NCBI GenBank assembly: GCA_023091735.1
Contig: JALKBU010000702.1
Span: 1 to 27,358, forward strand
DNA from: Trichomonas tenax
Lineage: Eukaryota; Parabasalia; Trichomonadida; Trichomonadidae
Direction: 5' to 3'
Length of the DNA stretch: 27,358 nucleotides
Under the pieces are notes generated by a model that saw only the letters and a program-made list of their open reading frames with translations, did no database searches and was not told where the DNA came from. Below, piece after piece: positions 17,567 through 26,060 of the stretch (positions are counted from its first letter, which is position 1; the number at the start of each line of letters is the position of its first letter). The translations under genes and the position numbers were made by a program.

Positions 17567-19939
17567 TTATTTGATCTCTCTCATTGTGTTGAATAATTTC
17601 GTTGGTTCGTATTTCGCAGAGAGTTCCCTGAGAATTGCTGAAGTGTCCGCACTCACAAGATCGTCATATTCCTTAGAGCGCCACATGAGGGCCTCTGTCT
17701 CCTGCTCGTTCAAGTCCTTCGCCATGATTGGAGATTCGTTGAAGACAGGAGTCGATGCGCTTGGTGCCAAGAGACTTGCGCCAATTGAGCCCGGCATTCC
17801 TGGCGGTCCAGGGAATGGCTTAGGATTCGATGAGTTGTAGGCTGGGGATGGTGCGAATCCTGGGGGAGGAGCTGGTGGCTGAGGGAATCCGGCTGGTGCT
17901 GCTGGGAACCCGCCGAGGGGAGGAGCAGGGAAGTTTCCGCCTGAAATAGGTGCTGGGAAGCCGCCACCTGATGGAGGAGCTTCCTCCTTTGGCTTTGGTG
18001 GGGCTGGGAATGGAGGCGGGTTGCTGCCTGACTTTGGGGCCTCTTCCTTTGCTTCACCTGGTGGAAGTGGGAATGGAGGCAATCCGCCTGGTGAAGGAGC
18101 TGCTGGGAACGGAGGAAGTCCGCCCTGTGCTGGGGCTGGGAAAGGTGGAGGTGCGTCCTGCTTCGGAGATTGTGCTGCTGGGAATGGAGGTGGGGTATCT
18201 TGCTTCGGAAATGAAGCGGGTGCAGCAGGAAACGGTGGCAGGCTTCCTGACTGTCCGGCCGGTGGGAATGGAGATGGGCCTTGTTTCGGTGATACTGGTT
18301 CCTTTGGTGAGCTGGCAGGTGGTATTGGTGGAAGACTGCCTGGTGCTGGGGCTGTCATTGGTGGTGCACTGCCTGCAGGTGGGATTGGGAATACTGGTAA
18401 ACCGCCATTTGATAGGCTCTGAATTGGCTCATCTGGCTTAGCGATTGGGAATGGAGGAAGTCCCCCGGGGCCATTGAATGGAGCTGGTGGTGGTGTCTTC
18501 TTCGGCTGGATCGGTGGGAATGGAGGAATTGATGGATCCTGGTTTGCTGGAGGCATTGGGAATGCTGGGAGACCGCCTGGTCCTGGTGCCGGTGGGAATG
18601 CTGGGAGAGCTGGCGCTGGAGCAGGAGCAGGAGCGGGTGCTGGCTGCTCTGGCTCCTTTGGTGGAGGAAGACCTGTGAATGGCTTTAGCTTCTTGTCTTC
18701 ATCTTTCTTCTTCTCATCCTTCTTCTTTTCTTCAACGCTGCAAGAAGAATAGGAGTATCTTCCACTATAACAATCGCTATACTCATCATCCTTATCTTTC
18801 TTCTTCTTTTCTTCTTTCTTCTCCTCAACTGGCGGTGGTGCCATCACTGGGGCTGGTGGCAAAACTGGGAGTCCTTGTGCTGGAGGAAGCGTTGGAAGTG
18901 ATGGAAGACCGCCGGGTCCCTTCTGGTCTGCAGGAGGCAAAACAGGAAGTGATGGACCAGCGCCGCTTCCTGGAGGAGACTGCGGCTTTGAAAAAGGGAT
19001 CGCTGGGAATGCTGGTATCGATCCAGCGCCACTGCCGGGTGGAGATTGAGGCTTGATAACTGGGAATGGCGGAATTTCGCCCGCTCCACTTCCTGGTGGC
19101 GATTGTGGCTTCGATGGAGGAATTGCTGGAAAAGCAGGGAGCGCATATGCGCCGCTTCCAGGAGGAGACTGTGGTTTAACTGCAGGAATTGCTCCAGCAC
19201 CGCTTCCTGGTGGTGATTGAGGTTTAGCTGGTGAAATGGATGGGAATGCAGGAATAACTCCAGAACCACTGCCTGGTGGAGACTGTGTTTTGACAGCTGG
19301 AAAAGCAGGAATCGATCCAGCTCTGCTTCCTGGTGGTGATTGAGGTTTCACAGCCGGGAATGGTGGAATGTCGTCACCTGGATGTGCCGGCATCGCTGGG
19401 AACGGAGGTATATTTCCACTTGTCGTTGGTTTGACGCCAGCTGAAGGACTTAAAGGCGGTGGCGCTAAATTATTTCCGCTTGTCGTCGGGATGTTTTGAT
19501 TATCCGGGCACGGAGGTATCTTCGGTGCAGCAGATTCCGTTGATTCCGACGGCGAAGGAACAGCAAATGGAGGAATATTTTTCGGTGAATTTGGATTTGT
19601 CGGAAGATTTGGTTGTGGAAATGCTGGTAATGAAGGATTCGATGGTGGTTGTGCTGCAAAATTCGATGGTGGTGGTTTTTGGAATGAAGATTGGTAATTT
19701 CCTGGCGCAGGAGCCTGAAAACCGCTTGGTGCATTGCCTACAGGCGGAGCTTTGAACACTGGTAATTCTCCATGTGTTGCCTTCGCGGGAACGAAAGCTG
19801 GAACTGCTCCACCGGGACCCGCTGGAGATGTTTGAAAAGTTGCGGGATTAAAAGCACCGGGTTTTCCTCCGGAGCCCTGCGGAGGCGGCTTAAACTGAAA
19901 CTGCGTGGGATTTCCTTTAGAAGGGGGCTGAAATGACAT
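17567..19939 (-). CDS. Proline-rich repeat protein with lysine/glutamate-rich insert
   Basis: 790 aa from ATG 19939. Three parts are visible. Residues about 1-370 are rich in Pro, Gly, Phe and Ala, with seven consecutive units built on KPQSPPGSGAG plus a PAFPAI-type motif (about 200-335). Residues about 370-416 are a charged insert of KKEEKK and DEKKKDEDKK blocks around a Tyr/Ser/Cys stretch. Residues about 417-735 are again proline-rich with PPFP and LPPFP motifs. The last about 55 residues (from MAKDLNEQETEAL) are non-repetitive, charged and probably helical. Poly-proline motifs of this type bind profilin, SH3, WW or EVH1 domains, so a cytoskeletal scaffold is plausible, but no FH2, WH2 or other domain is present. 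The open frame over 2.4 kb and clear start make it a real gene. Function unknown. Confidence 0.85.
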   Translation of the reverse strand: MSFQPPSKGNPTQFQFKPPPQGSGGKPGAFNPATFQTSPAGPGGAVPAFVPAKATHGELPVFKAPPVGNAPSGFQAPAPGNYQSSFQKPPPSNFAAQPPSNPSLPAFPQPNLPTNPNSPKNIPPFAVPSPSESTESAAPKIPPCPDNQNIPTTSGNNLAPPPLSPSAGVKPTTSGNIPPFPAMPAHPGDDIPPFPAVKPQSPPGSRAGSIPAFPAVKTQSPPGSGSGVIPAFPSISPAKPQSPPGSGAGAIPAVKPQSPPGSGAYALPAFPAIPPSKPQSPPGSGAGEIPPFPVIKPQSPPGSGAGSIPAFPAIPFSKPQSPPGSGAGPSLPVLPPADQKGPGGLPSLPTLPPAQGLPVLPPAPVMAPPPVEEKKEEKKKKDKDDEYSDCYSGRYSYSSCSVEEKKKDEKKKDEDKKLKPFTGLPPPKEPEQPAPAPAPAPAPALPAFPPAPGPGGLPAFPMPPANQDPSIPPFPPIQPKKTPPPAPFNGPGGLPPFPIAKPDEPIQSLSNGGLPVFPIPPAGSAPPMTAPAPGSLPPIPPASSPKEPVSPKQGPSPFPPAGQSGSLPPFPAAPASFPKQDTPPPFPAAQSPKQDAPPPFPAPAQGGLPPFPAAPSPGGLPPFPLPPGEAKEEAPKSGSNPPPFPAPPKPKEEAPPSGGGFPAPISGGNFPAPPLGGFPAAPAGFPQPPAPPPGFAPSPAYNSSNPKPFPGPPGMPGSIGASLLAPSASTPVFNESPIMAKDLNEQETEALMWRSKEYDDLVSADTSAILRELSAKYEPTKLFNTMREIK

Positions 19940-19947
19940 GAACGGTT

Positions 19948-19958
19948 TGTCACTTTTT
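19948..19958 (-). promoter_or_regulatory. AAAAAGTGACA motif upstream of the proline-rich gene
   Basis: On the coding strand AAAAAGTGACA ends 9 bases before the ATG at 19939. It is the reverse complement of an initiator match (TCACTTTTT). The same word in the same orientation touches the start codon of the kinase gene, and a variant precedes the solenoid gene. Confidence 0.55.
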
Positions 19959-20836
19959 GTGAATAAGTTTCAGATTTTTATGACATGTAAATGGCCATAA
20001 TTATTATAATGTTCTGATTTTCATGTTTTTGATCGTTTAATGGTTAAAGCACATGACTGCATAGCGTTTTATATCACATTTTTATGGAAAAATCAATATT
20101 TTACATTATTTTTTAAATTTTGTAAACTTGTTTTTCAACTGTGAAGCCCGTAAACATTCTAAATACTTTCGGCTTATTGATTGAATCATACTCACATAAT
20201 TCTTGTTCGAAAATTCAACAAACAAAGAGTCGAAATTCAATATGAAAACATTATCATTGGTTCTCTCTATGATACATTATAATGCAGAGTCAAAGCTAAA
20301 AGGACTTAATACATTTTTTCATCTATGTAAAGATATTACATTATCACATCGAAATTAATAAGATGTCAAAGATAATCATACAAACCTTCTATATTCTTAA
20401 TGTATATGATGTTTTTATTATAGTTATCAAGAGATTGAAGTAATAAAATATTTCAAAATTCGATATTTAATTTGAAATTAAGTAACTTATTATGGCAATG
20501 CTCTTTATGGTGATTAGAAGGCTAGATTTTATATTTTTGTAAACTTCAAATTTGTTAAAACCAATAATTTACAATAAAATCATTGATTCCTTTGACAGAT
20601 GATTTCCATTATCCTTTTGGATAGATATATCTCAGACTAACTGCAATGTTCCAATCATGAGATTCATTAACTCATAATGTCACTTTTTTGATTTGAGTTC
20701 TTTGAAGATGTTGAAAAATAAGACTCTATAATCATTTTCGAAGATAAACATATAGTGCATTAATTACAGCTACATGCATAGAATACAATATATATGTTTC
20801 GAGTTAATAATATTATAAAATACAAAATTTGATTTG

Positions 20837-20849
20837 TAAAAACGTGACA
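20837..20849 (+). promoter_or_regulatory. AAAAACGTGACA motif upstream of the solenoid gene
   Basis: AAAAACGTGACA lies about 10 bases before the TTG at 20859. It is a one-base-longer variant of the AAAAAGTGACA word that precedes the proline-rich and kinase genes, and it helps place the translation start despite the missing ATG. Confidence 0.45.
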
Positions 20850-20858
20850 TAATTTATC

Positions 20859-22316
20859 TTGAATCTTGAAAACACAGAATACAAAACAGAATCACAAGAA
20901 AAGGTCACAAAACTTATAAATTCAGATACTGATGAAACAAAACATCCTTTATACATATTCGAGCAGCAACTTAATGAAATTTATGATTTATCAAAGTCCG
21001 ATAATAAAGATGAATTTTATAATGCAATAACATATCTTGGAAAATTCATTTGGGAAACACACACATTTTCAATTAAAATATATGATTCAAGTGGAGTTCA
21101 TACTATTTTTATGGGACTTTTAGCAAGTAATCCAGATGTATTCACTATGCTAGCGATATTAAAGATACTGTTTCATGTATATCAAGATTTGAAATTAAGT
21201 GATTTAGATTTTTATGTAACAAAAGAAAATGTTAATACAATCATCAGTTTGCTTGATCACGAAGATGTATCAATAAGAGAAAAGATTTTAGACTGCTTAG
21301 CAAGATTGGTGAAATTAGAACCAAATCTGAGAAATTATATTTTTACAACTCTAAAATTCGAGAAAATTAATGAACTCATTCAATTTCCTTATGAAGCTGT
21401 TCAGATGAATGTTATTGTATATTTGTCAAGTGTCCTTTATTTGCCAGACTTTGGTAACATAGAGGATGTTTTAAACTTCATGGTTGGAGAGTTTCCTGAA
21501 TTACAAATTCCTGCTCATTTACAAGTTTTCAAAGGTGTTTGTTTTGCAATTTCTGGCAACAAAGAACTGATTCCCATTGTTTTACCATTAACACAGATGG
21601 TTGGTCCTACGATTGTTACTGTGATGCAAATGGAAGAACTGAAGCTGCGATATTACTCAGAATATATTCTTAAATATTCCATCGAAATTGTCAAATTCAC
21701 CAAAAACTGCGACTTCATTGATAAGAATTATTTATTTGAAATACTGAAATCATTTGACTTGACAAATGACACTATGATTCCCCAGCTCATACTGTCTTTG
21801 ATTGAAGCAATGGCTGACAACTGTCCATATGCATTTGATCAATATGATGTTTCATATTTATTCAAGTTGTTAGATTATACTTTGAATAATTCAGCTATAA
21901 GTTTAAAGATTTTATCTGCTGTTCTCGTAGGAAAGGTATTCTTGTTGCCAGCATTTCTTAATGAACAACTTGTCGCTACATCGAATTTGATATCTAACTT
22001 GGCACCAGTTTTATTAGCAGCGTCAAAATATGACTTAGTTCAGATATTGAAATGGGTTTATCGATTATTAAGTAATAAATCTGATCCACAAAGATGCGCA
22101 TTGTTTGCAATACAGCTTCATAATGCTGATCTCGAAGATGTTCTTGATGAACTTTGTGAAGATGAGGATGAAGATGTTGCAAGAATCGCTGCACTGATTG
22201 CATTGGAAATTGATTGTCCGGATTACCAATATGTTGATGAAGGAGCAGATGAAGGAATTGAAGAAGCTCCACAAAATGCAGAGGAAGAAGAATATGATCA
22301 TGAAGAAGAATTTTAA
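20859..22316 (+). CDS. Alpha-solenoid (ARM/HEAT-like) protein with acidic tail and no ATG start
   Basis: The frame is open from a TAA at 20850-20852 to TAA 22314-22316. The first methionine-like position is TTG at 20859; the first in-frame ATG is 21111, which would remove 84 residues. From TTG the product is 485 aa, made of paired helices typical of armadillo/HEAT repeats (for example VNTIISLLDHEDVSIREKI, about 130-148), ending in an acidic tail rich in Glu and Asp (last about 35 residues). No importin-alpha IBB domain is seen at the N-terminus. The role is unknown; such proteins are binding scaffolds. The segment before 21111 shows normal protein character (LYIFEQQLNEIYDL), so I believe it is translated or was until recently. 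The gene converges on the kinase gene, 52 bases apart. Confidence 0.75.
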   Translation: MNLENTEYKTESQEKVTKLINSDTDETKHPLYIFEQQLNEIYDLSKSDNKDEFYNAITYLGKFIWETHTFSIKIYDSSGVHTIFMGLLASNPDVFTMLAILKILFHVYQDLKLSDLDFYVTKENVNTIISLLDHEDVSIREKILDCLARLVKLEPNLRNYIFTTLKFEKINELIQFPYEAVQMNVIVYLSSVLYLPDFGNIEDVLNFMVGEFPELQIPAHLQVFKGVCFAISGNKELIPIVLPLTQMVGPTIVTVMQMEELKLRYYSEYILKYSIEIVKFTKNCDFIDKNYLFEILKSFDLTNDTMIPQLILSLIEAMADNCPYAFDQYDVSYLFKLLDYTLNNSAISLKILSAVLVGKVFLLPAFLNEQLVATSNLISNLAPVLLAASKYDLVQILKWVYRLLSNKSDPQRCALFAIQLHNADLEDVLDELCEDEDEDVARIAALIALEIDCPDYQYVDEGADEGIEEAPQNAEEEEYDHEEEF

Positions 22317-22368
22317 TAGAGTATGTATGTTATAAAAACAAAGTAATATAATATATTTATACAACATT

Positions 22369-23930
22369 CTAAAATTCGCTTAACATAGCGAGAACAGCAT
22401 CATTAATAGCATATATCTGCGAATGCTCCATTTCAGAATAACTCAAAGTCATAGTGATCCATTCGTTAATTCCGTACTCTAAACTAACAATAATTGTCGC
22501 TCTATCTTCCAATCTTCGAGCTACTATTGTCATATCATCAGGATGGAACCATTTGAAGCACAAGTTTGACAACAGAGATTGCATATGTCCCAAAATCAAC
22601 TCTGCAGGAAGCTGTATATCAACGAACGGCTGAATGATTTCCTGCGGATAATCTGGTGATGGCGCTATGTTTCCCCACTGCGCTCTCGTTGCCAAAGAGA
22701 AGTGCTCTGGCGAAGAAACATCGTAACTATTCTGGTGTTTGCGACCATATGAATCCAATGATCCGGCACCGAATACTTGCGGAGCTTGAATCTCAAAGCC
22801 TTCAACAGGAATGACTTGGTCCATATTTTCTGTGTACTGCCATGGAAGTGCATCAATGCTTCCCTGTGTGATTAACATATAGTATAAAACTTTCGCCATC
22901 GAAGATCCCGGTGCCATTAATTGTGCTTCGATTTCTTCCTGAGATGAAAATCCCATTTGGGAGAGTGTTATTATCGAATTTCTGTCTAATTCTTCCGGTG
23001 GTATTGGAAGTGAATATGATGGAATTGGTAATGGTTTTGGCAATATGTAGTCTTCTGGAAGTCCTAATCTGAACGCTGGATGCGCTTTGATCTGAGCACA
23101 CGTGAACCGTATGTTTGGATCAGAGTGCAAGCAGTTCGCAATCAAATCTTTGATAGGATCACTAACATCGGGCATTACGTAGTGACCAGCTTTGATTTTC
23201 TCAACAGTCTTTCTGTATGCTTGATCTTTGAAAGGAAGCTTTCCCTGTGTGTTAGTGTTTTCAAAAAAAGTATCCAATCGAACACATATCAGCGTTCGAC
23301 TGGATAAATAAAAATACATACTGTTAGCAATGTATATAAGACAACTCCACAGCTCCAAATGTCAGCCGAGAAGCCGTGGTATGGAACTCCGTTGACTATT
23401 TCAGGTGCTGCGTAGTAAATTGAGCCGCAATACGTTGTTAAAGGATCTGTACTTGCGATTCTCGCGAAACCGAAGTCAGCGATCTTTATGTTGTTGTGTT
23501 CGTCGAGTAATAAGTTTTCTGGCTTTATATCGCGATGACAAACTGATCTTGAATGAAGAAAGTCAATACCGAAAATTATTTGTCTGAAGAAATGCATTGC
23601 TTCCAACTCAGACAGACAGCTTCTGTTTATTAGGTAATCAAACAACTCTCCATTCGATGCATATTCCAGCACCAAATAAATATGATGCAAACTTTCACAT
23701 ATTTCTATTAATTTAAGTAATCTGCTGTGTTTAAATATCCTCATCACGGCAACTTCCCTTTGTATTTTCTCTTTAATGTTTGGTTTTTGTTCATAAAAGG
23801 ACTTTTTGATGATTTTTATCGCAACAAATTGCCCAGTTTGCGAATTCCGGGCGAGTTTGACCTTACCACAACAGCCACTCCCCAAAACTCTTTCGACAAT
23901 GTAATCACCAATCCTTTCTTGAAATTCCAT
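22369..23930 (-). CDS. CAMKL-type Ser/Thr protein kinase (AMPK/SAD-like), two exons
   Basis: Exons 23930-23322 and 23244-22369 join to 494 codons plus a stop-inclusive frame (609 + 876 bases). The start is ATG 23930; an upstream GTG is part of the promoter motif. The kinase domain is complete: glycine loop GSGCCGKV (17-24), Lys39, Glu59, HRDIKPEN (132-139), DFG (152-154), an activation loop with Thr166 in the LTTYCGS context typical of LKB1-activated kinases, APE (175-177), and after the splice GKLPFKD and the conserved Arg249. Residues about 290-331 (IITLSQMGFSSQEEI) look like the UBA-type domain of AMPK-related kinases, and about 420-494 resemble a KA1-type C-terminal domain. Likely a metabolic or polarity kinase; substrates unknown. 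Confidence 0.93.
23245..23321 (-). other. Spliceosomal intron, 77 bases, in the kinase gene
   Basis: The coding strand reads CTAACA then GTATGT at the donor, and ACTAACACACAG (23256-23245) at the acceptor, followed by GGAAAGCTT. Splicing joins VVLYTLLT to GKLPFKD, restoring a canonical subdomain IX-X in frame (phase 0). The donor and the fused branch point plus acceptor are the published trichomonad consensus. Unspliced, the frame stops inside the intron. Confidence 0.96.
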
Positions 23931-23942
23931 TGTCACTTTTTA
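23931..23942 (-). promoter_or_regulatory. AAAAAGTGACA motif abutting the kinase ATG
   Basis: On the coding strand TAAAAAGTGACA is followed immediately by ATG. If transcription began inside or downstream of this word the 5' UTR would be almost nil; alternatively it is an upstream element and initiation is further 5'. Confidence 0.5.
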
Positions 23943-25256
23943 TTCATCCTTTTCGTTTTTTGAATGAAATTTGTTCAATAGAGATTTAGACATAACAAAG
24001 CGTGTTTCGCCTGTTTGTCTCAAAAATTTGGCTATTGATGAATTGAGTTCGTACATTGAATAAACAGGCAGTGTGCTTTAGTAATAAAACGAATTGAATA
24101 AAAACGGACCATTTTTCTTTGAATCAAAGACCACAAAACTCTGTTGGTTCAAAAATTGTGCTGATGCACAGCCCGCGGTGAACAAAACAACATTTTTTGA
24201 GAAATGTAAATTTTGCTCAAAAAATATTGAAATGCTCTGTTTGGAATTTTATAAATCAAAATTGAAAAACTTTGTTTCGAAATTGAAAGTGTGTGTTTTG
24301 ATTTAAATTAGCGATCACCAATCGTAAAACTGTAATTTGAGAATAATTTGAATGAGGATATGCTATAGAAAATTTTGACATTGTATATTGATTTTGTCAA
24401 AAATATTGTTTCATTATAAATTTTAGAAATGGGCTTCATTATCTTAAACACAGATGCTATGGCAAGATTTCAGTTTTTGTATTTTGAGCAATATTCTTAT
24501 TTCTGCTATATGGCATTTTTGATCAAACAAAAAGCCTCAATTTAAATGATATCATGTAACAACAACATGTCAAAGTTATCCATAACGATATTTAATTGGT
24601 TAAAGTGATTCGACAGTCTTGTTCTGCAGTTTTTATATTCGATCAAATCAAGTTCATTTGTTCGTCTTGGTGATGCAAAACTCACCGATATCAAATTATA
24701 GCCTTTGTGTAGATATATAAGATTTGTTGTTGCAGATTTTGCAATTGAGTGGGGTTCTAATGCATCATTTTAAATTTTTTGACACGTAAACAAAATCATC
24801 TCGGATTTGACACATTGCTCAATTTTTAAAATCAAAGGCTGAGAAAAATAAATTATATAGAATTCGTGTATCTGTAACTATGTTTAGCTTTCGGGCTGAT
24901 TTTTCATGAATTATTGAATCAAAACAATCAAATCATCATGAATTACCGCTTTTAACCATTGCAACAGCATTGCATACATGATGCTTATTGATTCCATATT
25001 GAATAAGTCATTGATTAGATGTGAACCATATTCGAATTTATTCCGATAATATATCGATGAGAGTGAACTTAACTGAAATAGTGATGAACATATCCCTATC
25101 AACATATTTATAAATCACACCTTTCAAAATAAAAAAGTATTAAAAATGCAAAAATTTGATTTCAAAAGAACAACAAACAACTTTAACCATGAAGCATATA
25201 AAACAAATATAATAATATACATCTAATATTTTGGTGATTTTTTGTATTAATTTTTT
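23943..25256. other. Intergenic, no gene seen
   Basis: About 1.3 kb between the kinase start and the phosphatase stop. A frame at 24094-24306 begins only with TTG and I do not accept it. A small hairpin-prone patch (TGTGC, loop TGAT, GCACA, at about 24156-24169, enclosed by GTTCA and TGAAC) lies at 24149-24185. A 64-codon ATG frame on the minus strand at 24911-25105 is isolated and unrecognised. Confidence 0.5.
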
Positions 25257-25823
25257 TCAATATTGATGAACCTTAAGGGATGGATATCTTCTTGTCATTA
25301 CAATATTATGGCATGCCGAAAGAAGGTCTTGCTCACCAACAATGTTAGTTAACAGCGGCTTCAATTCATTTATGAATACCTTATCTTCTTTGTCCCCGAC
25401 CCATGTTGATATAAGTAATAAGTTATCTCTCTGCTCGCTGCAACTGGCGTTGTCAAGAAGAAGAACTTGTGCGAGGGGTCGATTGATAACAGTTAAATCT
25501 TTCTTTTGGCTTGGTGTAACGAAAAATCTGTGTTCCCTATCCACGTACGGTGCGATTTCGTCGATGATTTTATTTGCGTATCTTGGCTTCGAAGCAGTAT
25601 AGAAAAAGATTTCGTATAGCTGAGAGAGCTCTTTAATGCACTCTGGCATTCCTGGTCTGACCTGTATGAAAAACTGATGACGGCCAACTCTGATTGGGAT
25701 TGAATTTTCACGCGGTTGCAGTGGAGTTGAGAAAATGCATGTTTCGTCTAAGTCCAGGACAAGAACAGGCTTGTGATCATTGGTGTATATTGGATTATTG
25801 TTATTATTCGGCACGCAATCCAT
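25257..25823 (-). CDS. FCP1/SCP-type (NIF family) protein phosphatase
   Basis: 188 aa from ATG 25823. The HAD-type catalytic signature DLDET is at 24-28, with Asp24 the expected nucleophile and Asp26 the acid/base. Motif II Thr76 lies in IFFYTASKPRYANKI, Lys108 is in the KDL context expected for motif III, and Asp124-Asn125 are in VLLLDNAS. The tail with WVGDKED and ELKPLLTNI fits the end of SCP-like domains. The length is that of the catalytic domain alone, with a short asparagine-rich N-terminus (NNNNN) and no BRCT domain, so it is an SCP/small CTD phosphatase type rather than FCP1 itself. Family substrates are phospho-Ser of the RNA polymerase II CTD or other proteins; which applies is not visible. 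No initiator match is seen before the ATG. Confidence 0.92.
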   Translation of the reverse strand: MDCVPNNNNNPIYTNDHKPVLVLDLDETCIFSTPLQPRENSIPIRVGRHQFFIQVRPGMPECIKELSQLYEIFFYTASKPRYANKIIDEIAPYVDREHRFFVTPSQKKDLTVINRPLAQVLLLDNASCSEQRDNLLLISTWVGDKEDKVFINELKPLLTNIVGEQDLLSACHNIVMTRRYPSLKVHQY

Positions 25824-26005
25824 TATATAATGAATTATAAAAAATCCATAAGGAATTGAAAAGTAAGATAAATTTTCTGTTATAAGGTATTCAATTTATT
25901 GGTCAAAAGTTGAATGTATTTTGCGGTTATTTTTCATTCTCCGGTTAATTATAATCTGCTAATAATATAATTAATATTTAATACACATTGAAAATTTGCC
26001 ATTTC
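25824..26005. promoter_or_regulatory. Upstream region of the phosphatase gene
   Basis: AT-rich. On the coding strand TATCTTACTTTTC lies about 38-50 bases before the ATG and partly resembles the initiator word, but the A-plus-one context is not a match. It is listed as the probable promoter region only because of position. Confidence 0.25.
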
Positions 26006-26060
26006 GGGTAAAACTTTTGAGAGAATTGAGCATAGCTCAATTCTCTCAAAAGTTTTACCC
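26006..26060. repeat. Perfect 26-bp inverted repeat with 3-base loop
   Basis: The arm 26006-26031 begins GGGTAAAACTTTTGAG and is matched without error by 26035-26060 around the loop ATA. There is no T-run after it and no gene close by on either strand reading into it, except the phosphatase promoter side. Weak similarity continues outside the arms. Confidence 0.95.

Larger units (their letters stand above)
19940..20858. other. Divergent intergenic region
   Basis: About 0.9 kb between two divergently transcribed genes. It holds the motif at 19948-19958, another TGTCACTTTTTT at about 20669-20680 with no good frame behind it, and the motif at 20837-20849. There is no ORF or RNA gene. Confidence 0.5.

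Noticed and set aside
17950..18752. Long glycine/valine-rich frames on the plus strand opposite the proline-rich gene
   Set aside because: They are antisense shadows of proline and glycine codons; they have no independent start context.
20867..20877. CTTGAAAACACAG as a 3' splice site giving the solenoid gene an upstream exon
   Set aside because: It lacks the ACTAAC branch-point block, and no GTATGT-type donor occurs in the preceding 900 bases.
24094..24306. 70-codon lysine/cysteine-rich frame upstream of the kinase
   Set aside because: It starts with TTG, has no promoter motif and no recognisable family.
24911..25105. 64-codon ATG frame on the minus strand
   Set aside because: AT-rich composition, no motif and isolated; expected by chance in this length of sequence.
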